A stretch of 64,000 bases of DNA. Source: Plectrocnemia conspersa. Its lineage: Eukaryota; Arthropoda; Insecta; Trichoptera; Polycentropodidae. Positions 36,601 to 45,500 of the stretch are shown piece by piece. The position numbers and the translations under genes are program-made. The stretch's first letter is position 1. Every line of letters starts with the position of its first letter. The DNA is taken from assembly GCA_009617715.1 (NCBI GenBank), contig VTFK01000288.1, forward strand, positions 186,001 to 250,000, written 5' to 3'. The notes under the pieces are model-generated. The model was not told where the DNA came from and did not search any database. It saw only the letters and a program-made list of their open reading frames with translations.

Positions 36601-38038
36601 ACATACTGTAAAGAGCACAGGCGTTGAGGAAGAAAAACAAGTTACTGTTGTTGAAGAACATATTACAAGTAAGCCAGCGCATGTCGATGACGTAGAGAAA
36701 CCGATTGAAGATGCAGCAGAGCATGGCGTAGAAGCAACGACACTTGCCGAAGCGATCGAAGACGATAAGAAACACGTTCCAGTCACGCAAAAACCATCGA
36801 TTGATATTCTCGACCATACCATAGCATCTTCAGCAGAACCAGAAGTTACTGCTCATCCACCTGTACATTACACGACCAAGTCTCCCTTCTTTGAAAAGCA
36901 TCCCGAACAAGAACACGAGACGTATCCGGATCAAGAGGAAGATCAACACCCGCAAGTTCCACACGCTCCAGACTTCCAAGGAGGTTACGGAACGTCGGGA
37001 ACAGAGGAATCAGACTACGAAGAAGACGACCAAGCGTTCGGCCCAGGAATGTGCCGGTACGGCGGAAAAGTTTACGTGTCAGCCCAACAAATTCCAAGGG
37101 ACGACCCGTGTGACTTCTGCTTCTGCTTCAGAAGCGATATCATATGCCTTCAGCAAAGCTGTCCTCCTCCTATCCAGCATTGTCACGAAGAGCCGATTCA
37201 AGGCTTCTGCTGCCCGAGGTACGAATGTCCTGTGTCGATGGCTACTGTGATGAACGTGACCACCACGACAACGACAACGACCACGACGCTTCCTCCGCAT
37301 TTCTTATCGCACGCTTACAAAGGCGCTGCCAGAAAACAAGGTTGTCAGATCGAAGGAAAAGCATTTAGAGTTGGAGAAGTGGTCCATTCTAGATCTGGCC
37401 CCTGCTTACATTGCACGTAAGTACCTTTATCTATATTTTTTTTATTACTTAGATAACCCATAAATACATTTTTACTGATACAAGTGAGTACTGCACTATG
37501 GCAACACTCCAATCCAGCCAAAATGCAAATACTAACATTTAAAAAGATAAATGCTTTGTTAGCTGATTTTTGTTATATACCCAACATAATAAAGTGTTGT
37601 TATAACGCAACGTATTTTTTAGCTTCGAGCATTAATTTTTCTATGTGGCTACTGATCAAATTATGAAATTTTATCCTGTACATTAAAAAATAGTCAGGTC
37701 TGGTTGGTGCGATATTTTCCCTTTCGCTCGCTCGTGTGTTAAGTGACGAGAGGGAGTGAGAGATAAGAGCGTGCAATTGCACGCTCTTATCTTGCGAGCG
37801 AGCGAGAGAGAAAAGATTTCACTAGCTTGGCCTGTGTAAGTTATCTTACTTTGATAATATATAGTCTCATCTTCTTCATTATTATGTTACATTTATTATT
37901 TCAGTATTTTTAATTGATTTATTTCTTCTTTTTAGGTGCGGTGGCGATGGACAGATGAAGTGTGATCCAAAAGTATGTACTCCAGAGCCGATGCTGCGAC
38001 AAATGATAGCCGTTGCCGCAACGACGCGTAGGAGGTGA
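6612..38038 (+). CDS. Tnc: Tenectin-like multi-VWC extracellular matrix protein (six coding exons)
   Basis: Joined exons are 6612-6690, 25266-25313, 26012-26218, 26282-26545, 26616-37416 and 37936-38038; all junctions are GT-AG and the frame stays open for 3833 residues. The order is signal peptide (about 1-27), acidic Thr/Glu linker, VWC1 (48-109, with RGD at 99-101), VWC2 (138-199), VWC3 (237-301), a long acidic Thr/Glu/His-rich region, VWC4 (958-1021), short CX4C motifs, a PEHVDD repeat region (about 1765-3351), an EKHTT repeat, VWC5 (3679-3737), poly-Thr and an incomplete VWC6. Each full VWC ends in the family signature CCPxxxxC. Tenectin is an insect mucin-like secreted protein with several VWC domains and an integrin-binding RGD. 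It is larger than the fly protein as I remember it, which is about 2.8 thousand residues. The family assignment rests on architecture and seems strong; one-to-one orthology is inferred. Introns 1-4 are phase 1 and intron 5 is phase 2. Confidence 0.85.
7980..9230. repeat. Decayed tandem repeat, period about 150-170 bp
   Basis: A recurring block can be followed: an ATTATACATCT-like word, then GGGTGTCTCTTAAATTATT, a TTTTACYGTAATTTT segment, TTGGAGTAGTCCTGAT, and a later AAAAGCGTTTTTTATTAT word. Copies of the first word start near 8370, 8525, 8690, 8860, 9022 and 9172. The edges carry a GGCTACTTTTAAACGCGCC word (near 8060 and 9120). Copies are diverged, with indels. It looks like an old satellite-like array. 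A single related unit sits at 13699-13775. Confidence 0.6.
13699..13775. repeat. Solitary unit related to the 7980-9230 array
   Basis: The segment begins AAGGCTACTTTTAAACGCGC and continues with a CATCTGCGTTTTTAAGACAC word and TCAAAACGCGTTT. The same words occur at about 8060-8100 and 9116-9160 at the two edges of the tandem array 4.5 kb upstream. It is therefore a dispersed copy of that family, which argues that the array grew from a mobile or recombining unit. Confidence 0.5.
13800..14190. promoter_or_regulatory. GC-rich island in Tnc intron 1
   Basis: About 390 bases are markedly richer in G, C and CpG than the flanking intron, including a segment at 13890-13990 rich in GCGCCG and CGACG words. 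A 66-codon open frame at 13930-14130 has no recognisable features. The most likely reading is a conserved regulatory module or an unannotated non-coding exon. Function is unknown. Confidence 0.3.
15553..15571. promoter_or_regulatory. 19-bp palindrome with paired TAATCC sites
   Basis: GGATTATCC and GGATAATCC flank a single central C, giving two inverted TAATCC cores. TAATCC is the known core for K50-class homeodomains such as Bicoid, Orthodenticle/Otx and Pitx, and paired inverted sites favour dimer binding in this class. Regulatory use is inferred from the motif alone. Confidence 0.25.
16000..16035 (+). promoter_or_regulatory. Possible TATA-type core promoter inside intron 1
   Basis: TATAAATAAAAGGC at 16000-16013 is followed about 30 bases later by GGTCAAGC, whose TCA could serve as an initiator. 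The spacing fits a TATA-dependent start site on the + strand, which would mark an alternative Tnc promoter or an intronic transcript. In AT-rich DNA such a match may be chance; no exon with a clear donor was identified just downstream. Confidence 0.2.
21820..24560. repeat. Decayed tandem repeat built on TATTTGGGTTTAACTTGTG
   Basis: The word TATTTGGGTTTAAC and variants recurs near 21832, 21918, 22012, 22168, 23655, 23752, 23888, 24165, 24325 and 24420. It is usually followed by TGTGTTAAAC, then AATTAACACTATTCTTAAA, a TTTACAGTTTTAAT block and an AAAAATTATTACTT-like block. Unit length varies from about 90 to 160 bases. It is an old, AT-rich satellite-like array, split by the piggyBac-like insertion at 22958-23474. 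Confidence 0.6.
22958..23474. mobile_element. Non-autonomous piggyBac-like element (MITE)
   Basis: The ends are CCCTTTAGCTCGCAAA on the left and, read inward from the right, CCCTTTAGCGCGCAAA: 15 of 16 bases agree. Both ends are flanked by TTAA (22954-22957 and 23475-23478), the target duplication diagnostic of the piggyBac superfamily, whose termini typically begin CCC. The 517-bp body codes for no transposase. It contains three GGTCGATATATCRAC-like words (about 22983, 23086, 23316) and an A-run meeting a T-run at 23353-23385. It is inserted in the tandem array at 21820-24560 and is therefore younger than it. Confidence 0.8.
25266..25313 (+). CDS. Tnc: Tnc coding exon 2: short acidic linker
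   Basis: This 48-nt exon lies between a CTCTCGTTGCAG acceptor and a GTGAGT donor. It encodes PVTETAETTEMEEYN plus the split codons at each side, a Thr/Glu linker directly after the predicted signal-peptide cleavage site. It is phase 1 on both sides, so skipping would keep the frame. It is too short to call alone; the support is the pair of good splice sites and the frame match with exons 1 and 3. Confidence 0.7.
26012..26218 (+). CDS. Tnc: Tnc coding exon 3: VWC1 with RGD
   Basis: This 207-nt symmetric phase 1-1 exon encodes one complete von Willebrand factor C domain (Cys at 26026 to Cys at 26211), with the CLNCTC and CCPIITC signatures. The codons CGA GGA GAT at 26179-26187 give an Arg-Gly-Asp tripeptide directly before the paired cysteines. 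RGD is the known integrin recognition motif, and fly tenectin is reported to be an RGD-dependent PS2 integrin ligand. Acceptor TTATTTTTCAG and donor GTGAGT are both good. Confidence 0.85.
26282..26545 (+). CDS. Tnc: Tnc coding exon 4: VWC2
   Basis: This 264-nt symmetric phase 1-1 exon follows a short 63-nt intron. A Ser/Thr/Asp-rich leader of about 26 residues precedes a full VWC domain (26359-26544) with CELCYC, two middle cysteines and CCPVRYSC. The donor is GTAAGT. Together with exon 3 it shows the one-domain-per-exon layout expected of VWC modules spread by exon shuffling. Confidence 0.85.
26616..37416 (+). CDS. Tnc: Tnc coding exon 5: 10.8 kb exon with VWC3-VWC6a and repeats
   Basis: One exon of 10801 nt encodes about 3600 residues without interruption. 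It holds VWC3 (26726-26920), an acidic low-complexity region with a 22-residue repeat (28019-28414), VWC4 (28889-29080), six short CX4C motifs (29408-31254), the PEHVDD repeat (31312-36070), an 11-residue EKHTT repeat (36287-36484), VWC5 (37052-37228), ten consecutive Thr codons (37259-37288) and the first half of VWC6 (from 37343). Acceptor TATTTTTAG at 26607-26615 and donor GTAAGT at 37417. The frame also stays open upstream of the acceptor, so an ATG at 26600 is not needed as a start. Composition is rich in Glu, Asp, His, Pro, Val, Thr and Lys. Confidence 0.9.
28019..28414 (+). repeat. Six tandem 66-bp (22-residue) units in Tnc
   Basis: Units begin DVSATTIGH and continue with a charged tail such as DIKDSHKEPEIVD. 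Six in-frame copies of exactly 66 bp run without indels; the last (EVPATTVRH) is the most diverged. The first two copies are nearly identical at the DNA level. The length stability and lack of frameshifts show selection for the reading frame. Confidence 0.85.
29408..31254 (+). other. Six dispersed CX4C mini-motifs between VWC4 and the PEHVDD array
   Basis: In an otherwise cysteine-poor region, Cys pairs spaced CX4C occur as CGPEGC (29408), CGTSGC (30419), CGSLGC (about 30494), CNEHGC (about 30597), CGPEGC (about 30664) and CVEDRC (about 31238). Four have the form CGxxGC. They do not belong to a VWC domain. They could form small disulphide loops or inter-chain crosslinks; that role is inference. 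Confidence 0.7.
31312..36070 (+). repeat. PEHVDD-type repeat region of Tnc (coding, about 4.7 kb)
   Basis: Roughly ten-residue units of the form PEHVDDSEK, PEHVDVTEK and PEHIDDSQQ are concatenated for about 1590 residues, in two blocks (31312-33915 and 34178-36070) separated by a non-repetitive acidic spacer. Higher-order copies are seen; the clearest is a 105-bp unit (34901-35005) repeated without visible difference at 35006-35110. The unit carries Pro, an acidic pair and one His at fixed phase. The strand opposite to the repeat contains long open frames that are artefacts of codon bias. Confidence 0.9.
36287..36484 (+). repeat. Six tandem 33-bp (11-residue) EKHTT units in Tnc
   Basis: Units read IEKHTTVIPQE with small changes, six in a row and exactly 33 bp each. 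This is the only strictly 11-residue repeat of the protein, and it lies between the PEHVDD array and VWC5. The Thr-Thr-Val/Ile-Val/Ile-Pro part offers possible O-glycosylation sites. Confidence 0.85.
37417..37935 (+). other. Tnc: Tnc intron 5
   Basis: A 519-nt phase-2 intron with donor GTAAGT and a TTCTTCTTTTTAG acceptor that interrupts the last, incomplete VWC domain. It contains the palindromic element listed at 37695-37834 and nothing else recognisable. Confidence 0.8.
37695..37834. mobile_element. 140-bp palindromic MITE in Tnc intron 5
   Basis: The ends CAGGTCTGG and, reversed, CAGGCCAAG open imperfect inverted repeats of about 40 bp that share GTG, TTTTC and TCGCTCGCTCG. In the centre, GATAAGAGCGTGC and its complement GCACGCTCTTATC meet around AATT. 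The CAGG termini recall hAT-type ends, but I could not find a clear 8-bp target duplication, so the superfamily is uncertain. Transcribed as part of the Tnc intron, it would form a long hairpin. Confidence 0.6.
37936..38038 (+). CDS. Tnc: Tnc coding exon 6: C-terminus
   Basis: The exon completes the split Thr codon and encodes CGGDGQMKCDPKVC and a short tail ending in TTRRR before TGA at 38036-38038. With the end of exon 5 it forms the N-terminal half of a sixth VWC domain (CLHCTC then two further Cys), but the paired CCP and last Cys are absent, so the domain is truncated. A basic RRR end on a secreted acidic protein is notable. Confidence 0.8.
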
Positions 38039-38880
38039 ACACCCAACATCACCGATTCGCAAACGAACCCCACTGTGATCTAAGTGTTTTTAAATGGACT
38101 AATATTTTTTTTTATAAAAAAAAGAAAAGTGAGACAATTTAAACAAATCAGTGCACGTTTCAAACGATTGAGTCAATTTTTTTACCTTTTTTTTTTAAGG
38201 TGAAGTAACATTTACACCATATCATATATTATATTAAATATATGTATGTATTCTCTTTTTGTATGTCTTTATAATATTTTTTTTATTTTTTTTTGTTCAA
38301 GTCAAATGTCTCGTGAATTTTTTTTATATTATTATAGGCACAACTATGATAGACACAAAGTATACTCTTCCAATTGTAGATTAGATTGATATTCCTCAAT
38401 ACATATTCAGGTGCCAAAATTGAATTAAACGATTTACAAACAAAAAAAAATATGAAAAAAATACTAAGTGTAATTTTGTATGCGTTTAAAATTTAAAAAA
38501 AAAGCAGCAAGGAGATTTGTTATTATAATATCGAATAGATTTCGTAGGTTTTGAGATCCGTCTCAATTTACCGCTTCGTGTATATCGCCGATAGTTCTTG
38601 TCCGACTCGATAAGTTAACTCCTTGCTCATTAGTCTTTTTTATAATTATTGTATTTTTATATGGAATGTTTGATACGATTGTAGTTTAGAGTTTTGTATG
38701 AGTGTTGTTTATACGAGATTGACGGACGACTTTATTTGCCAATATTTTATTATATAAGAAATATATTTGAGTTTTTTGTATGGATCTTAATTTTTTTGTG
38801 TGATTAAATATATATTTTTGCAATATGTAATATTGCAATAAATAACTGAATGTTCCCAATCTTTGTGAGATCAACAACGG
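38039..38880 (+). other. Tnc: Probable Tnc 3' UTR
   Basis: AT-rich, T-rich sequence with no open frame follows the stop. AATAAA at 38838-38843 followed by a TCTTTGTGAG stretch is a plausible polyadenylation signal. Later AATAAA words at about 39148 and 39219 are alternatives, so the true end may be a few hundred bases further on. Confidence 0.4.
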
Positions 38881-40424
38881 ATATTGTGGTTCATGTTCAT
38901 ATATATCAAAAGTCTTAGTGGTACTTAATAGCGAAGGGAACATTCTAGTTGAAATTCTGCCAGACTCTTAGTCGATGTGTAATTATATAACAGTTAGACT
39001 TTACACAAATTTCACTGTATAAATTATTTTGTCCTAAATGTCGACTGTTATTTGATCGAATTTCAAAACGACTGCGGCGTTTTGAAATGTCGATCAAATA
39101 TTATATTCTATTTGGCTTAGAGTCATCTTTAGATATAAATATTTTATAAATAAATATTACTAATAACATTATTTAGTATTCAATCATGACCTATTACGAA
39201 ACATTGTATTTCGTCAATAAAATAATTGTCCGCATTAACTTCCGGGTTGTTTGATTTGCAGAAATGTGTTCATCGACGATATTTTATTTAAAATTTGTTA
39301 TTATTATTATTTTTTAATATTTTTTTCGGTTTAATGTTACGTAATTTTTAAATTAAAATTAATGAAGGAGTATTTCTGCTTCTTGAACAGTCGGATTTAA
39401 TGATACTGAAATAACTTAATAACACAAAACGGACACTCAATCTTAACTATTGTAAATGAATATGCACGTACGTCTAAATATTTATATTTTTACATATAAA
39501 TATATTCTCGTACATACGTACACATTGCAAGTAATGTAATATGTATAATTTAAGTGTCTAGTTACATTTTAAAAATATTTCTAGTTAGTTTTTGTAGTAT
39601 TTATATAATGACTATAAAAAAATATATTATACACATTATTATATACATACACTTTTTTATTACTTAAAAACATTCAACAAAAATGTTATATATGTAACTT
39701 TTTCAGTTGACTTGTATTATATATTTTATTGCCATTCCCACGACCATTGCCAATCAAATTTATATGTAAATTTTATATGATATCAATGTGAACGAAATTA
39801 AAAATACTGTTTAATTTATGTGGGATATCAAATTATACCAGTGGCAGTGTCGAAAATGCATGATTAGGATATCACATCAAGTGTCCTTTTTTATACATCA
39901 AATAAACATCTTTTTATGAAAAATAAATTTAATTGTATTATTATTTTGCCCCTAAACTTTTCCACTTACCTTGAAAATAAATAAATGCAGAAATCACGCA
40001 AACAAGAACAGAACAACAAACCAATGAATTAAATAAATTTATTTTGTAAAATACATCGGTTCATCCTTTTTAACGAGCAACCAATCAAGCAGATAGTTCA
40101 GATCACATATTGAAATTTATTTTTGTAAATTAAGTTTTTGAGCTACAGCATCGAAAATGAACTACGGATCGCAAATCAGAGAGGAGAGCACGCATCTTTC
40201 CTCAACATAGAGTCTCATCTTTTGCCTAGTCGCCAATTTTAAAACTATTTTACGGCATCCTTCGTTAAAAAAATTTACATTGATTTTATGATAAATCAAA
40301 TATTTATTGTGAAGACCTATTATTCATTACGCCAAAAATGAGGTGGCACTCTGGTAACACTGACGTGACGGCGGCGAATGGCAACACGTTCCTTAGCGGA
40401 TCTCTCATTAGTCGGTCCGTAAAG
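38881..40424. other. Intergenic or distal 3' UTR, AT-rich
   Basis: No coding feature was recognised. A strong short hairpin lies at 39050-39099 (listed separately). A GC-richer patch at 40190-40430 contains GACGTGACGGCGGCGAATGG and could be a fragment of a repeat or of a promoter. Confidence 0.4.
39050..39099. ncRNA. Perfectly pairing short hairpin downstream of Tnc
   Basis: Arms ATTTGATCGAATTTCAAAACG (39050-39070) and its complement (39078-39099) pair over 21 bases with one extra base and a 7-base loop ACTGCGG. It could be a tiny snap-back element, a stable 3' RNA structure or a small-RNA precursor. The arms are short for an insect pre-miRNA and there is no evidence of expression. Confidence 0.25.
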
Positions 40425-40800
40425 CAGACAATTAATTTATTGTTTTAATTATTGCAAAAAAAGTTTTTTCTTAATTCCTGCAATCACAAAAGTAGCGTCG
40501 GAACATATGCTAAAAAATTATCGCCTCAAACTACCAATTTGTGGCGCACGAAACGGTTTTGTACGGGTTTTTTGTCATAATCTACCAGGAGTGCATATGA
40601 GTGAGAAGGTAGCTAACAATTAATTTATTATTTTAATTATTGGGAAAAGTTTATTTTCAAATTCTGCAAATTATGTTTGGACGAACCTCAAGAGTGCCAA
40701 AGCATATTCAGAAAAAAAATCCACTTCAAATTATCGGTTTTGTACGAGTTTTTGTCATAATCTACCAGGAGTATAGAATAGGCGAGGAGGTAGTGGAGCT
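40425..40800 (+). repeat. Tandem duplication of a 188-bp unit
   Basis: Both copies contain ACAATTAATTTATT, a TTTTAATTATTG run, a CTGCAA word, a GGTTTTGTACG word and TTTTGTCATAATCTACCAGG about 145 bases further on. Copy 1 starts near 40428 and copy 2 near 40615; a third partial copy of the opening word follows near 40797. The copies differ by many substitutions and small indels, so the duplication is old. Confidence 0.6.
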
Positions 40801-41999
40801 AATAATTTATTTAATATTATATTATATTTATATAATTGTTTTAAGAGTTACCAGGGCTGTTTGCTATATATGCTATGGAATAATAGTATCTATGTACATA
40901 TACATAAAGCCTATTATTGCATAACCGTAGTTCTCAATTGTTCCGACCAATCAGAAAAAAGAATTTAAATATTTTAAATTTCCATGGAGACGCATGATAT
41001 TAGAAAAATGTACATAAATAAACAAGATACACAAGTCGTGGGCGCTTGTCTTCTTTACTTACGTTTATTGTGCCATATAGTAATAATCGGTGACGGCTGG
41101 TGGAAATAGAAACAGGTGGAGCCAGGGGCTTTAAAAATATATTTCTTTTTTATCGAACTAAACATAATATGTGTTATACATATAGGGACAAACCATAATA
41201 ACTTTTTAATTAAGACAGATACTGAAAAAACAATGACCAAGAGATGTTTATGTATGAATCCAGAAAAATATAAAATACAATTAAAGAGAAAAATAATAAT
41301 AATAAATACTTTAACTCTTTAGTCGCTATGAGATTTTTCTGAGAAATGCTACTATTAATAATTTGATTAAAGACAATTTATTATTTTTAAACTCAATACA
41401 GTAAATTCAATATAATAAATATAAAAAAATATTTTAGACCACTAGGTAAAACACTGCTCGAAATAGATTCAAACTCATTATTTATGCATTATAAATGCTT
41501 TTATTCATCCTGTTTAGAATTTATTTTATTACTTCTCTGTATACAATATTTTTAGTGTCTTGTTTTCACCTATTGTACGTAATCTGTCGTCAGCACGTCG
41601 CTGTTTAGTTTATCTTACAAGTTGAAAATAGCATGGTTTATATTGTATAAAAATGACATGTGCAAATGTCACGTCGCTACTGTACAACGTTTGGAAGTTC
41701 TTGTGACAGACACATGTATTTTCTGTTTTATAGAATAGATTCTGCTCTTCTTTGTTTCATATGATAAAATGTTAGATTTCTTGTGAATAATCCTTATGAA
41801 TAAATAGTACGGCTAGAGAATTCAACTGATCTTGCCTAGTCTAATTTAAGTGTTTTTCTCTAGATAAGTTTTCTTTTGTCTTTGTGCTAATTAGTATGTA
41901 TGTTACAGTTAGAATAAATTTCGATAAAGTATACAATTACTAGACAAAGTATGCTGTAACTACGAGTTTTAGTTTAAGCTTACAATGCTACATTTCATG

Positions 42000-42565
42000 C
42001 AGGGCCGGCTCTTAGCATTTGCAACTGATTTACTGGAGTATGGCCCCGCGCTAAAACGAAAAATAATAAAAACAGACGTTAATATTATTTCAATCACAAA
42101 GTGTAAAATTACAATTCATATAGTGATATTTCACTATCCTAAAACATACGATGAAATCAAAATTGAGCGAATTTTGGGGTCGGTTGTGCAGTCTCAGACT
42201 TTGTGTATCTTTGTAAAATTCGTATACCTAGACAGAGACGGCAACCTCGGCCACCTCGCGCACCACCAAAACTCCTTCGTCAATTTTGCGGGGCCCTTGG
42301 AACTCTTTGTGCAAAATAAACAAAGGCCAGAACAACTTGAATGTGTCGTTTCTATAATCTGTCACGAGAAAATACACAAAAAACTATGGATATGTTTAAT
42401 CATGTATAATTTTATATTGGAAATATTATATATGAAATGCATATATTGAAATTATTTATTTATATATTATTGAAAAAAAAAATATTTGTTACATAACATT
42501 TGGGGGGGGGGGGTAATCGCGCTTTATTATTGCATAGGGCCCCGCACTCGCCAGAGCTGGTCCAG
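42000..42565. mobile_element. Degenerate hAT-like element
   Basis: The left end begins CAGGGCCGGCTCT and the right end, read inward, begins CTGGACCAGCTCT. Both ends carry GGGGCCCT-like or GGCCCCGC blocks farther in. Flanks ATTTCATG and GTTTCGTC agree at five of eight bases, as a decayed 8-bp target site would. Inside are an open frame of 154 codons with no recognised motif and a run of 12 G at 42502-42513. The CAGGG start and 8-bp flanks point to the hAT superfamily, but decay limits confidence. Confidence 0.45.
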
Positions 42566-45500
42566 GTTTCGTCTATATTTTCACTTGATAATTTATGCTT
42601 TAACTAGTGAATGTGTGAACTCTCCGACGTGAGCTACTTACATTGTCAACGAACAAGATTTGACATACGAGCGTGTTTGACAACCAACCAAACAGTAGAG
42701 CCAATAATTAAAAAATAGCTTTGGAGAGGTTAGGTGGGAGCGAAACAGTGAGATATAATATGAATAACTTTCTGCAACGAATCTATTTATAAAGATGATT
42801 GTATAAATTAGCAACAATATTTACTTTAAATAAATGGTTTGAATACCTATTAAATATATAAATTATTTAATTTTTATTACTTTGACAAACACCGAACAGT
42901 GAGAGCATACAATAACTAGTTGTAACTGATGTGATTTGACAATTAATATATGCATCGTGCATTGCCTAGTCAATGTGTGCATTTTCGAGGTTCATTATTT
43001 GCCTGTAACATACATATTTTAATGTCTAAATTTTAATTTTAATAAAGCTTCTGTGCAATAATAGCAATGGATATAAATTGGGTCTAAAATATCTTGATGA
43101 TCCGAAACCCTTATGAAGTAACCGTTTTTACAATTTATTTATTTTCATGCCAAAGAATAATTACTAGGAGACAATTGGATTTTTGAAACAATCTTAACTT
43201 TTACTATTCTTAGGAATTACTTCCCGTCTCTACTATTGACTTTTTAAGTATAATTTTTTTACTAAAACATATAAATCATATCTCGGGTTTTACCACCGAA
43301 AGCATATTTTAATTAGATTCTAGTGATGATTTGGATCGTCACCTGTTTCAAACAGGGTCTGTACTAATTTTGATTATTTTATATCCATCTTTTGTGTATC
43401 AGATTCTATTTTCTGTTCAGATAACGGTCAAAGTGGAAAGCAATCCTTTTTAGGGCAATTAAGTAGTGTCTCGGTCGATTCGTCGTAGTTTCGCTTGATG
43501 CTTTTATTGAGAATTTGTAGATCATTAAAAAATATTATATCTTTCTTTTATTATGAAGTTGACTTGAACCTTAATAAAATTTAAGTTTATTCAATTGAAA
43601 AAGCTTAACATATTATTTAGGATACGGAATGAATACTTATCTTTATTAATTCTTAAACATTCTGAACATCAAATTTTCAATAATTTAATCTTTTTGGAAT
43701 TAAAACTATTAAATGAGATGAATATGGATTTCCTCAATATTAATTTTTCATGAGATGCTATTTTAAACGTCAAACACTCCATTCACTCAATCGTCTTGAT
43801 CATATGATTTTCTAAGATGGAAAAAATTTATTAATACCAAACTTATATAGTAAGAGGTGAACTGGTAATCTCACATCAACTGAAGAGAAGATTTATATTC
43901 GAGCATGTGGAAGACAATACTAAATGATTATTTTTGTAAAGCTGTAGATAACGGTGATGATATTTATAAAACTAGGTATGTAGGTAGGCTTACCATACGT
44001 TCCGGTTTCACCGATTTTCCAAGTTTTATAAAATTTCTGAGATGATCATTTTATTTTGGTTCTCGCCATCATTCTGCATTTCAACCTAGCACATCTTAGT
44101 ATCGCAAAATGACTTATTTTTAGCTGTACCAGTTTAGTTTCATAAACATGGTAAGCCTATTTATAATTATAATGCAAGTTTTAAAGAAGTGTTCATATCG
44201 ATATTTAAAATCTAGGTTGTATCAATATCGTGAAATAAAAAACATATCTATATAACTCTGTTTATTTATAAAGAAGAATTCAGATAAGCATGTATTTATA
44301 ATGACCTTATAAAATAACTTAAGACAGATGTTCAAAGACTGAATTTGGTATGGAGGTTGAGACCTTACTGGTCAAGGGTACATTTTTACCGGACAATTAA
44401 ATCATTTTATACTATAATTATTTATTTTACACCTTACATTTACTTATATAGTTGTATGTTTCTATGTAAGGATGACTAAGAAATAGTGTCAACGACATTG
44501 AATTGCTAAATACTTTAAATTATAAAATTGTATTATCTTGCTAAGTAGTGGTTTTAATTTATTTTTATATTAACATTGATTTAAAATTCCTGTTTTTTAT
44601 TACTACATAATGGCCTCTAAAGGTGTGTATATTGTTGTAATAAGTATCTAAACATTCATATGTACCTATGTATACATTTGAATAATTTTTTTATAAAATA
44701 TATATTACTATAAATAATATGCGTTAGATTAAGTTTCAAGTGCTCTTTCAAATTAATACAGATTAAATGTACTTTTCTATGAGAGTTAAATATATAGTTC
44801 ACAGCAAGGTGTTAAATTACATAGATAACATGATATTATCATATTTGTTCTGATATTCAGCACCTGTTTTTTTATTCAGTAATTGGAAATTAGCTTTTCA
44901 TAAAAACATATTTTCCAATTTCGAATAAAATATGATCTTTTTAATTTAATAAATTGTTTAAATGTATTTACTTATTATTGCACAGAAGTTCAGCTATGAT
45001 TTTAAAAAAAAAAGTACAATTTTATTGTTGAAAAATTAAAAATATATGATATATGTACGTATATTAAAGATAAAAATATATAAAATAACATAAGCATCTG
45101 ATTTATAACATTTCATTTGTCATTTTACATATGTCTACATATATATATATAAGTCTTCATTTATTACATTATTTTATAAACCATAATAAATTTTAAAATA
45201 AGTATTATTGCATTAGCAAAACATAAAAGTGACAGATTAATATGATTTAATTATTAATGGAATCATTTTGATTGTAGTATCTTTAAAAATACATTTATTT
45301 GGAATAAGAAATTGGAAGATTTATTTCTAAACGTATTTGCAAAAATATTAGTCATATACAATTATGAATAAATACAGGAGAGAATTTATATAAGTAAAAA
45401 TATTCCGATAGTAGTGTAATAGTTGCTATAAGCATGTTATTTGTTTATACATATTTAAAAAATGACTGGTTTTAGAAAGCACATCTGCTAAATACTTTCT

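Noticed and set aside
41985..42449. 154-codon frame as a real gene
   Set aside because: It starts almost at the terminus of the hAT-like element and has no recognised domain; it is more likely element-internal sequence.
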